A stretch of DNA of 64,000 bases from Tanytarsus gracilentus (Eukaryota; Arthropoda; Insecta; Diptera; Chironomidae): contig JAXRKN010000045.1 in NCBI GenBank assembly GCA_038502055.1, positions 6,594,501-6,658,500 on the forward strand, read 5' to 3'. The translations under genes were made by a program, and so were the position numbers. Below the pieces are notes generated by a model that was not told the DNA's origin, ran no database searches, and saw nothing but the letters and a program-made list of their open reading frames with translations. Below, one piece after another: positions 23,918-34,800 of this stretch (position 1 is the first letter of the stretch; each line of letters opens with the position of its first letter).

Positions 23918-25036
23918 ATGAACAAAAAGAAGACGACTATTAAGAAGCTTAAAAGTGAAATCAAGTCTTTGCAGAGAGATAAGAGGGATTTCCAACATAA
24001 GATTAAAATAATGAAATCTCTTAGAAATTTTTACGAAAAACGGTGCTTGGTCCAAGAAGACGTGTTAAGTTTTGCAGAGGCCACGATTGAAGAGCAGACA
24101 AAAGCTCGCAATATCATAATTGAAAGTGCACGGCGGAGTATTCGTCAATGGGAGCAAACGGCTTACATCAGAGAATGGGAGGTTAGCAACCTCAAAGAAG
24201 CATTGAATGTCGTCCATCAAGAGAATGAAAGATTGATCACTGAGATGAATTTGATGTTTAAATTTAATTTAACTGTGTTGGAAGATCAGCAAAAATTTCC
24301 GTTGTTGAGGTAAAATTTCTTAAATAAAAAAATTCATGGCTTACTTATATTATTTTTTTTATTCAGAAAGTTCTTAAAAAATTTCTTCAAAAGTGCTAAG
24401 GAACAATTTACAAATGATTTAGTGCAAGCACGGCATCAACTTGAAAAATCCTCACAATCTTCAGTAGAGGAAATTGCCAATGTCCCTAGTTATGGTCTAA
24501 AAGTAGAATTGAGAGAGTACAAAAGTGATCTTGAATCCTATTCGGGAATTGAACCGTCTAAATTGCAAGACTTTGCTTGTTCACCTTTAAGCAATATTAA
24601 AAGGCATCTTAAGGGTCATCGTAATTCCGAGAAAAACAAACGCAAAGAAAATCTTGAGAATCTTTTTGTTAAAAATTGCGTGCTTGAGAGAGCTGACGGA
24701 AATGAGCTGTCGACCGAGCTTCACGAACTTTCTGTCTTGCCGCAACAAGAATATCACGAATTTGAGACAACGAATGAAGAACTTCTTGAAAATGATCAAG
24801 ATGAGAAGAAATTGGAAGTAATAACTGAGAGTCCCGCAAATAATTCATCGAAAGTTGATAAATATCCTAAGCAAGTGGACCTGATTGGAGCTTTCTTGAA
24901 GAATCACCGAAAGAATCGTAAAAATGATGATAGAAATCCTGAGCAAGCATCAAAAGTTCCAGGAATAGTTTCAAAACTTAAACGTTTTAAGCAATCTTTA
25001 TTAGCTTTATTTAATGACGCAAAAAGTGTATTGTAA
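23918..25036 (+). CDS. Coiled-coil protein of unknown function (353 aa)
   Basis: Exons 23918-24309 and 24367-25036 are joined over a 57-bp GT-AG intron in frame. The start chosen is the first ATG (MNKKKTTIKKLKSEIKSLQR); an upstream in-frame TTG at 23855 is not needed. Residues 1 to about 125 are rich in heptad-like Leu/Ile with Lys/Glu and are predicted to be coiled coil. The central and C-terminal parts are charged and low in hydrophobics, with an acidic block (NEELLENDQDEKKLE) and a basic C-terminus (KHRKNRKNDDRN-like, then SKLKRFKQSLLALF). There is no signal peptide or membrane span. I do not recognise a family; a lineage-specific cytoplasmic or nuclear protein is likely. AATAAA lies 18 bp after the stop. 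Confidence 0.7.
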
Positions 25037-25053
25037 AATTTGATTGAGACTCA

Positions 25054-25059
25054 AATAAA
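25054..25059 (+). promoter_or_regulatory. poly(A) signal of the coiled-coil gene
   Basis: AATAAA starts 18 bp after the stop codon at 25034-25036. Confidence 0.55.
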
Positions 25060-26887
25060 ACTTTTTTAAAAAATTTGTATGTTTATTAACTAAGAATTTT
25101 CAGGTTTTTACGAATGTTCTTGCAGATAAATAATGATTAAAAAATTTTAAGGAGTAACTGAAAAGTCGTAGGTAGTATTTTATTAAAATGACAAAATTTT
25201 TGAATTTATTGTGAAACTTTATTGAAATATGAATAAAAATGTTTAAAAAAATTGTCTGTTTAAAAGTTTAAAAATTTCAGGTTGATTAATTTAAAGCATT
25301 TCACTTTATAATTTTTGTGATTCAGACTTTAAAAATTATTATCGCCTCGAAATTCAATCCATTGTGTGTCATTTTCATTTTTTTTTCAGTCTCGAACCAA
25401 TTCCACTGTGAGGTCAGACGAGAGTGAGAAATAAATGACCGGAAAAAACAACAAGCCATGAAAACACATAAATAACCGCAGGAGTGGACGAAAAGCACTA
25501 AAACCTGATTGCAATTTCTTATAGACCTTGTCAGAATGCTGTAGAATATTTCCGCTATCGCTTAAACGTCACGTCGCGAATAAATTGATTCCACTCACAG
25601 CCGCATTAATAATTATTTTTTATGTGTGCCGCATATTTTCAGGTCTTTAAAAAAATCGATGCGAAGCGCCTTCGAGTCATTAAAATTAATGTTCACAGCA
25701 TAAAAATATTTTTTGGCACTCTCGCTGCGTGTTTATTGCACACAGCATAAAGAATTTTTCTCTCCCGTCGCTTAAAATCATAAATTTATTGATTATGGGT
25801 TGAGTTTTTCTTTTTCCAGCATTAAACCTCAAAATTCTGAATTTTAAATTATTTTTTGATCTTACAAATTTATTAAATTTAATTTTTTCAATTTCTTTAA
25901 ATAATTTCAAACTTTTCATCTCTACCGAGACTTCTCTTTTGTGGACCATTGAGATGGTGAGCAATTAATTTAAATTGTCCCATTAAAATTACGCCATGAC
26001 AATTATAAGAAGAAAATCACGTGCTCAATTGTGAATTCCTTCCTTGTTCTCTTGCCACTTGACGATTTTATTCATTTCTCCTTTATTTTTTAAAGACGGA
26101 GGATTGAAATTCTCGTAGATGTAGTTTGCAAATTCAATTTTTACAATTTAGAGATTTTCATGTTTGAGTGGTGAAAAGAGAAATTGCAAAATTTAAGTTG
26201 AAAATTTCTCATTTACTCTTGAAAAGAGATGAAACGTGCTAAAAATCAGAAGAAAAATTTACTTTTTTCAAATTTTAAAATCGTTAAATTTTATAAATTT
26301 TGAAAATTGATTTAATTTTTTTCCTCATTTTGGCACCCAAAAAATTGATTACATATTTGGAAATTTTACCCTATAAATTTGAAAATTTACACGGATCTCG
26401 AACGTTCAAAAAATGAATTTGTTTTTCGACTCTTTATCCATAGCGATGCTTTGATTTTGATCTAGATAGAGAAAATTATCCAATCGCATGCAGTCAAGTT
26501 CCACTTTTTAGATTTTTTCATTTACACTTTTCGGTCACGGAAAATTGAAAGCATTTCATTTGATTTTTGAGGTTCTTCGATACTTCATTTTGGATATCGA
26601 AGCAATAAAAATGCAAATAAAGAAATTGGACGACAGCAACATCAACAGTGAATTTTTTTGCAAGCTGTATTAAATAAATTGGAATTTTTTGGTTGATGAT
26701 TGGAGATAAAACTTTGATTGTATTTTTTCTCAACTTGTGCATTAAAATTCTATTTTTCTACTTTTGCATTAAATGTTTTGTAAAATTGAGTCTCATGACA
26801 ACTTTCAAGCTCTATTTTACTTTAAACTTTCAGTGTTGCCTCACAATTTTTAGTTGCACAACAATCGTCACCGAGATCAGTCAGAAA
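25060..26887. other. Intergenic, presumably includes the receptor promoter
   Basis: No coding sequence is seen. TCAGT initiator-like strings occur at 26830-26834 and 26876-26880, 58 and 12 bp before the receptor ATG. Neither has a convincing TATA box. Confidence 0.4.
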
Positions 26888-29493
26888 ATGCAAAATTTTC
26901 TGATTTTTTTCTTATTGATTTTTTATTCGAGTCCACTGTTCATCTCAGCATCACTTCAGCCAGTTCAAAATTCACAATCGAATCTTTCAACGTTCATTTG
27001 TGACACGGTTGATGAAATTTCTCAAAATGAGATTCAAGAAATCGCAATTGCAGAACTACGCAATAATTTTTCATCGAGATTTTTCGATGAACTCTATAAG
27101 TGTATGCCAGCAAATGTCACCATGGTGCAGTTTGACTTGAAGGATAAAAATATCAGTGATAAATGGACGCAAACAAGGTTTGTTGTGGTGATTGTCGATG
27201 ACATCGATTGGGTAAGTGATAATTTATTAATAAAGAGGAGTCAGAAACGAGTAAAAAGTTTTAATCAATAAATAATAATTTAAAAAATAATTATAAATCT
27301 CAAAATTAAACTTCTTACTCTTCTCTTCAGACTAGAGGTTTCGAAAATCCATTTCAAATTTCGGGATCCCGGGACTGAAAGACCTGTAAACCCGGGATCC
27401 CGGGATCGAAAACAGGATTTATTTAAAAAATGAAATATCTTCCCTCAATTTTCAGCACTTCCGTATGAAAAAAATTATTTCTTCTTAAAATAATCGTGCA
27501 CTTTCAAACCTATATTTTTTATCCAAATCTTACTTGTTGCCCTTCTTAAAAAAGTTAAAGGTAAAATTAACTTTCGTCGACTTTCAGGTCCATGCGACCA
27601 ATTAAGTGGCTGGAATTTCATGAAATTTTGGCAGCATTTAAAGGATATTTTTAAATCCCGGGATCCCGAAGAAAAAACGCGGGATCCCGGAATTGAAAAA
27701 CAGTCCGGGATTCCCCGGGATCCCGCCGAAACCTCTACTTCAGATTCAACGTTTCATTTAATATTTAACTTGGTATTAATTTATTTATTTTTTAAAAATA
27801 TTTTAGCAACAATTTTCTAAATTTGTCGACAGTCGAATTTCAAAGAATATTTTCAGCCACATGGCAAAATTTTTATTCGTTTCGTCAACTCAACATCCAG
27901 TGATGAAAGAAATTTCAGAAATTCTCCCCAAAAATGGCATTTTGAACTTTGCTTCAGTATTTGAGGATGAAAATGGTGAAATTCATGTCGAAGTCTCAAA
28001 TCATTTCACAAACACTTCAGAGGTGCTTAAGAACATTTTGAAGTCGGAAATAATTTCGAAGCTTTATCCGAACAAGCTTGAAAACTTGCACAAAAATCCA
28101 ATTAGAGTCCTCGCTCATTATGGAATGACTCAAAGTATGATAAGAAATAATTCAGTCACTTCAGCTTTTGAGCACCTCACAAGCTTAATCAAAGAAAAGC
28201 GAAATTCAACGATCGAGATGAAAATCTTAAATGAAACCGATGATTTTAAACTCACGAAAGAGATTGGATATTTATATAATACGAGACAGATCGACATCAG
28301 TTTGAGCACCACGTTTCCAATTGAGAAAAGTTCAATTGTGACAGATTATCACGAAAATGGTTTATGTGTTGTTGTTCCCTACTCACCAATTTCACGATTT
28401 TTTGTACCGGTTCCATTTGATTACAAGATTTACATCATAACATTTTTTTCCATAATCAGCTGCATGATTTTGTGGAGAATTTATAGAGCACGTGGTGAAG
28501 CATTTGGATCGGAATGGAGTTTGCTTTTTGGATTTTATGCAACAATTTATCGACAGTCCTTCAACTATCGAACGACAAATTCTATGATGAAATTTGTCGT
28601 GATTTGTTTTGTCTTTCTAGCATTTGTGATTATTAATGTTTTCGAAGGTAAACAATGATAATTTAATAGAAAAGAGCCAGACACTAATTTTATTGCTGAT
28701 TAATTTGCTGTGATTGACAAAACTTTTCGTATTTGACTCCAGTTTAATTTAACAAATCTTTTAGCTTATCTCACAACCCAACTCATGGAGCCACTGAAGC
28801 CTAAAACTTTCGATTCTTTTGTTGAGCTTTTTGAGAGTAACAGCAAGTTTACGACCAGTGACTTTGTTCATACTCAGATGATCCACATGCCTGAATATCA
28901 TAAAGCATACTCAGAGGGAAGAGTTTCCTTGATAAATCCTTCATTCGCGCATTTTTGGCCGACAAATGCAACTTTGATCGTTCCATGCGATAAAGTTTTT
29001 CATTTTTTTTTGGGCAAAGAACAACCAAATCTATACATTCTCCCACAGCATCTAATGACGTTCTACAGGTAGTTAAATTAATTAAATGTATAAAAATTAA
29101 CATTAAACACTTTTCAGCAATCATGAGATGGGTTTAATGAATCCATACAAGGATGATTTTCAAAATCTTATCACTCGAGCTTACTCAGCTGGATTACACA
29201 AAGTTTGGGAACAAAAGTTTCATTTTGACGTTTATGGAAATCGAAATTTAAGGACACCGGAAGAAAAATATGAATTTTTAACATTTTTTTCACTCATTCC
29301 TTGTTTTCTTTTGTTTATATTTGGAATGACGATAGCTTTTGTTGTTTTCCTGTTGGAGATTTTCCATTACGATTTTTATTCCAAATTATCATGGCAGTTT
29401 TTCATGAAGAAATATGCTTGGAAGGAAAAGAGTCGAATGCGAGTGAAATTTATTCAAGTTCAGCCGATTAATGATCCAAACATGGATGAGTAA
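26888..29493 (+). CDS. Divergent ionotropic receptor (IR), ligand-gated channel of the chemosensory type
   Basis: Exons 26888-27211, 27807-28647, 28765-29068 and 29118-29493 give 614 residues with all splice joins in frame. Residues 1 to about 22 are a signal peptide (MQNFLIFFLLIFYSSPLFIS). Hydrophobic segments sit at about 314-334 (DYKIYIITFFSIISCMILW), about 368-388 (KFVVICFVFLAFVIINVFEA, leading into YLTTQLM), and about 544-570 (FSLIPCFLLFIFGMTIAFVV). These are the M1, M3 and M4 positions of insect IRs. The segment FQNLITRAYSAGLHKVWEQ before M4 matches the usual IR layout, in which a partial ligand-binding lobe ends just before the last span. The extracellular N-terminal half is poorly conserved, as is usual for species-specific tuning IRs of antennae or gustatory organs. 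No Drosophila orthologue can be named. A MITE-like element sits in intron 1. Confidence 0.82.
27333..27737 (+). mobile_element. TA-flanked MITE-like element in the first IR intron
   Basis: TA followed by GAGGTTTCG (27333-27343) is the exact inverse of CGAAACCTC followed by TA (27727-27737). This fits a Tc1/mariner-type insertion into TA with a 9-bp inverted repeat. The 405-bp body is studded with GC-rich palindromes of the GGGATCCCGGG type (27363-27373, 27391-27404 and several near 27655-27725), striking in this AT-rich DNA. The intron splice sites at 27212 and 27806 lie outside it, so splicing should be intact. Confidence 0.75.
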
Positions 29494-29563
29494 GGAAATT
29501 TAGAAAGCAACTCAACGTAAAATTATTGATGTAAATTTTAAATGTAGATTTTTAAATGTGATC

Positions 29564-29569
29564 AATAAA
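29564..29569 (+). promoter_or_regulatory. poly(A) signal of the IR gene
   Basis: AATAAA begins 71 bp after the stop codon. Confidence 0.5.
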
Positions 29570-30002
29570 GAGATTTCGATTGTCATGGAGTTTAAGCACC
29601 AAAACACTTAATTTTTCATTTTTCTTTAAGACTCAAAGTTTTATAAACATATTTCCTCTATTTTTTAACCTTTACGGTTAAATCTTTACCTCAAATTGCT
29701 AAAAAATAAAAAATCCACAGAAACTGAAAAAGATCAACAATGAATTAAATAATCGATATTGAACTGTTAAAAATTTATTTTCTTTTATTTTTCCTGCACT
29801 TTCACATAAGAAGATTCGCATACGTTTTTTTCAAGTCATTGCTCCCGAATAGAATAATAAAAAATGTTTCAAATCCCACACGTGGGTGTTGCCGTGTAAC
29901 CCACTTGTAACAGATCAGTATTGGAAATGTAACATGAGGAAGTCCTATGAAGAAGCCTTGGAGAAGCCAAAAGGGAAGCCTTATGGAAAATATTTCTCAA
30001 TT

Positions 30003-30252
30003 ATGTTTCATTTTCCACCATGTTCCATTTTTCACTATGTTCCATTTTCTATTGTGTTCCATTTTCCACTGTGTTTCATTTTCCACTGTGTTCCATTTTT
30101 CACTATGTTCCATTTTCCACTGTGTTTCATTTTCCATTATGTTCCATTTCCCACTATGTTCCATTTTCCACTGTGTTTCATTTTCCATTATGTTTCATTT
30201 TCACCATGTTCAATTTTCCACTATGTTCCATTTTCCACTATGTTCCATTTTC
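30003..30252 (+). repeat. 17-bp minisatellite, array B
   Basis: About 15 units of TT(T/C)CATTTTCCACTATG variants. The forward and reverse open frames across it are repeat artefacts. Confidence 0.9.
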
Positions 30253-30510
30253 AGATCCATGCCAATCGATTCCTGGTCAAATTCCGAGTTCAACGAGGTA
30301 CATGAAGCCATACTTTTAAAAAATGGACATTAGTGGCATTCCTTGGACACTCCTGGCCGGCCGTGACGGTCATTCTTCAAAAATCATCAATGCTAATCAA
30401 TTCCTGATGCAATTACGAGTTCAACGAGGTACATGAAGCCATACTTTTAAAAAATGTTTCAAAACCCACACGTGGGTGTTGCCGTGTAACCCACTTGTAA
30501 CAGATCAGTA

Positions 30511-30624
30511 TTGGCTTCCCCTTATGGCTTCCCCTTCTGGCCTCCCCTTTTGGCTTCCCAAAAATGGCTTCCCAAAATGGCTTCCCAAAATGGCTTCCCA
30601 AAATTGCTTCCCAAATTGGCTTGC
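30511..30624 (+). repeat. GGCTTCC minisatellite (inverted sense relative to copy A)
   Basis: Units of GGCTTCCCAAAATGGCTTCC and GGCTTCCCCTT type. The core GGCTTCC is the reverse complement of the GGAAGCC core found at the equivalent place in copy A (18375-18507), and of the few GGAAGCC-type units of copy B (29938-29985). Confidence 0.8.
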
Positions 30625-30890
30625 CACTGTGTTTCGACTGTGTTTCATTTTCTATTGTGTTTCATTTTCCACTGTGTTCCATTTTCCATTGTGTTTCATT
30701 TTCCATTGTGTTTCATTTTCCACTATGTTCCATTATCCATTGTGTTCCATTTTCCATTGTGTTCCATTTTCCATTGTGTTCCATTTTCCATTGTGTTTCA
30801 TTTTCCATTGTGTTCCATTTTCCATTGCGTTCCGTTTTCAACCATGTTCCATTTTCCACTGTGTTTCATTTTCCACAGTGTTCCATTTTC
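30625..30890 (+). repeat. 17-bp minisatellite, array C
   Basis: About 15 units of TTTCATTTTCCATTGTG variants in the same position within the element as the arrays in copies A and B. Confidence 0.9.
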
Positions 30891-31085
30891 AGATCCATGC
30901 CAATCGATTCCTGGTCCAATTACGAGTTCAATGAGGTACATGAAGCCATACTTCTAAAAAATGGACATTAGTGGCATTCCTTGGACACTCCTGGCCGGCC
31001 GTGACGGTCATTCTTCAAAATCATCAATGCCAATCAATTCCTGATGCAATTACGAGTTCAACGAGGTACATGAAGCCATACTTTT

Positions 31086-31395
31086 AAAAAATGGACATTA
31101 GGGGCACTACTGGCAGGCCGTGATGGACATTGGTGGCACTCTTGGATGGCCATGATAGACATTCCTCAAATATCATCAATGCCTTTCGATTCCTGATACA
31201 AATACGAGTTCAACGACATACATGAAGCCATATAACAGGAAATTTGTATGAAAAATGGCATTTAGGGCTGTCCATGGCACGACCTGTGGTCATGACCCTC
31301 ATAATTCCTAAAATGGCCGAATCTAAATTCATAGACCTACCATTTGGCGAAAACTAGAAGTCTCTAGCTATCTCAGGAGCCGAGATCTCGAAGGA

Positions 31396-31433
<38 letters not shown>

Positions 31434-31869
31434 GGACGGAAATAGGCGCATATAAGTGTTACACCACTTCGTGGGTTACACTAAAAATGGACATTAGGGG
31501 CACTACTGGCCGGCCGTGATGGACATTGGTGGCACTCTTGGATGGCCATGATAGACATTCCTCAAATATCATCAATGCCTTTCGATTCCTGATACAAATA
31601 CGAGTTCAACGACATACATGAAGCCATATAACAGGAAATTTGTGTGAAAAATGGCATTTAGGGCTGTCCATGGCACGACCTGTGGTCATGACCCTCATAA
31701 TTCCTAAAATGGCCGAATCTAAATTCATAGACCTACCATTTGGCGAAAACTAGAAGTCTCTAGCTATCTCAGGAGCCGAGATCTCGATGGAACAGACGGA
31801 CAGACGGACGGACGGACGGAAATAGGCGCATATAAGTGTTACACCACTTCGTGGGTTACACTAAAAATT
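31086..31869 (+). repeat. 398-bp tandem duplication
   Basis: 31086-31483 and 31484-31869 are nearly identical head-to-tail copies, each from AAAAATGGACATTAGGGG to GTGGGTTACACTAAAAAT. They differ mainly in the length of the GACG/GACA run (31410-31440 versus 31797-31819) and a few substitutions. Near-identity suggests a recent event. Confidence 0.9.
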
Positions 31870-34800
31870 CTTCGCGCTGAAATGGGAAACAGCGAGATTT
31901 GCATACAAATTAATGCTTTTTTCCTCCCCATACCAGCTTCACTTGAGCGCTTACGATGAGAGAGAGAGGTTGGTATCAAACATTTAAAACTGCTATAAGG
32001 ATCTCCTTGTGAGTGTAAAATATCGCAAAACATTCATTTAAATTATGCAAAGCATCCATTATAGCGAGGAGCATTAAATTTTATCTATAATCCTCTCACG
32101 TCACAAGCGATTTTATTTATATAATTCCATGCTTCAATCTTCTCACCTACATTTGGAATCGTTTAAGAAAATTTAAGACAACTTTTTCATGGCAAGATGG
32201 AAAAAGAAATAAATAAAAGCTCATTTTCATGATTTTTATAGCAGTGAATTTTATAAAGAAAATGATTTTTGCATGAGTTTGATTGAATGAGCTAAGAGCT
32301 TTGTAAGAATTTCCAGCACTCAAAAATTTAACAGAGCTAATGCAACTTTTAAATTTTTAATCTTAAGATTAATTATTAATCTTTCATAAAATTCAATCCA
32401 TAGATTAAATTTTTAATCCAAGCGTTAATTTTTTTAATTAAAAGTTAAAGTTGATTCTAAAACATTAAAGAATTTCAACCCTCGTTTCATACTCATATGA
32501 TTTATTCACGTGTGATTGCAAATTTCATGATCTCAGAAATTTTTCGTCGTCTTAAAAAAAACTTTTAGGAGAGAACTTTATTAAGACGAACGTGACGAAA
32601 ATTTTCGAAAACTTTTCTTACAAATTTCGACGCGAAAAAAAAGAAGAAAAAACTTTTCTTTCATCGCATGTTGAACGACGGTAGTAATTTTAAGGATGAT
32701 ATTTTTATCGCTTAATGACGTCACGTAGGAGACAAAAAAATGCAGAGAGAAATTTTACGATCGAAATTTCGCTCTTAAATTTCAAAGCTAATCATGGATG
32801 TAATTTTAAAATGAAGTGAAACCTCTCGACCGTATCGTGATTGTTATTGGATTATCCTTCTCTTTTCCTTAATGCTCATGACGATGCTCTTGATTTTTTT
32901 TTGCAATGGAGTTAAAATGAATTTTTTACTTTCTTTCTAAAGTGAGTTTTAAGACAGCATAAAAATCTCAATTACAATCTTTATAGCGAGGAAGTCAACA
33001 AAATCGAAGTGAATTAAAAAATATGGGTGGGTGAAAAAAACGCATTTTTATTATATTTAATTTTTATAAATTTCTTGCGTTAAAAAATTTATATTTTAAG
33101 TTTCTTTCACAATTTTTTCCCTTGTTCAAGTTTAATTTTTTTTTATCATCATTCTTTAATCTTTTTATTATTCGTTTTTCAACTTAACCTCATCATCACT
33201 GTAGCTAGTCAACATTTCCTAGAAGTTTATCAGTCGCTCTTCACTTTTTTGTTTTTTTCATTCATCCTGTGACATTTCTTTGTCTTTCCTACACTCATCT
33301 CATGGTGATGAGAATTTTAAATATAAACTTTTGAATTTTCTTTTCATAAATCAAGCTCGAATCACATTTTTTCATCTTTCCTTTTCTCACTGAAGCTTTT
33401 TCCTCTCTGCCATCTGTTTTTACTTCGAAGAGTGAAAAGAAAAAGTTTTTCTTGATGTCGGAAGGAAAGAAAATCGTGAGAAGCAACGAGAATGCTTAAT
33501 TTGAAAGTCTGATGGGACATAAATTATTTCTTTCTGGGTGAAACTCACACGAATGTTAGACGGTGGGTTAAAAAAATTGAATCAAGTTTAACTTTGATAA
33601 TTTTTTGCTAGAGAAACAATAAATTTAAAATTCAAATTTTATCTTTATTAAAACTTCAACTTTCATGCTTTAAAACGATCATAACTATTGACATGTTGTT
33701 TGTTTAAGATATCAGTGAAGTCATCAATTCTGCAATTACCAGAAGGTAATTTACCTAAAAGCAAAATAAACCTTAAATCAAACTATCACTTTGAGTCAGA
33801 ATGAAAGTTCATTTTTGACATAATAATGAGAGATATCGGAAAAATGAGACGGGGAGGAGCGCACAAAATTACTTTCGTGTCGAACATACCGCGTTTTAAT
33901 TCACAATCGAATAGGGAAAAAATACAAAAGGCTTTAAATTTTCAATAGCTGAATGTTCGATTGCGATCGATGGAACAATTTATGTTTTTAAAAGGAGGAA
34001 AACTGCAAAGCGCGATTTACACGAAGAGAAAATTTTAAATGATTTTGAAGATTTAATTAAATTTTTGTTTTTGAGAGCTTTTAAGTTTCAAAAATTTTGA
34101 GCTTTTATTATTTTTATTATTTTACGAGCTTTTATTATTTTTAGAGCTTTTTAACAAAATTTTAAAATCTTCAAAATTGTTAAGTATTTTTTGAAATTTT
34201 AAAGTCTTCACTTAAATTTCATTCTTTTTTCTTCCAAATAAATCAAATGTAATTTTTCAACTCAATGGCTGTGAAATTTAAATTCGTAATTTCTCAAATA
34301 ATAAAAAAGTTCTTAATAAAATCTTCACAATCATCATCCGTTCACTCTCTTTCGCGGTAACGATGCGCGAAAAGAAAAAAGTTCAATCATATAAGAAAAT
34401 TTTCATCATAAAACGACAGCATTTAAAACTCGTTAAAAGAGACTTCAATAACCAAATTGATGGAAGTTAAGATGAGAAAAAACCAAAAAAGAAATTTAAA
34501 ATTTTCCATTTTTCTTTTTTTTAGAGGTTCATTAATTTTTCTTCTGATATGAGGGGAGATTCCTCAGGAAATTATTTAATTTGTAAAAATCATGACATTA
34601 CTTTTTGTATATATAGAAATTTTAGTTTTTATTTCTGAATAAAACCAGAGTGTCACCCCCTTTCTCTTCTTTGACTAAAGCTTTAAGAATCTCTCGATTT
34701 TGATTTAACTTTGTTCATTCATGAATCTAATACTAATGTTGAATGGAGAAAAATGTTCACAGAAATTTTTGATTGGAACTTTCTGAACCAAGCGAGTGAA

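Larger units (their letters stand above)
29859..31869 (+). mobile_element. Nested/tandem array of family II elements (copies B and C)
   Basis: Two left ends (29859 and 30450) and two right ends (about 31487 and 31869) of family II are present, with internal minisatellites at 30003-30252 and 30625-30890. The 200-bp blocks that follow the minisatellites (30253-30449 and 30891-31090) are near-identical and carry the 120-bp module also found in family I. Copy C starts exactly where a block reads CTTTTAAAAAATG, so microhomology at AAAAAATG joins the two. The 3' part (31086-31869) is itself a tandem duplication. No transposase frame is present. Confidence 0.75.

Noticed and set aside
27620..27820. 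Frame with RDPEEKTRDPG repeats in the receptor intron
   Set aside because: Read from the GGGATCCCGGG palindromes of the MITE-like element.
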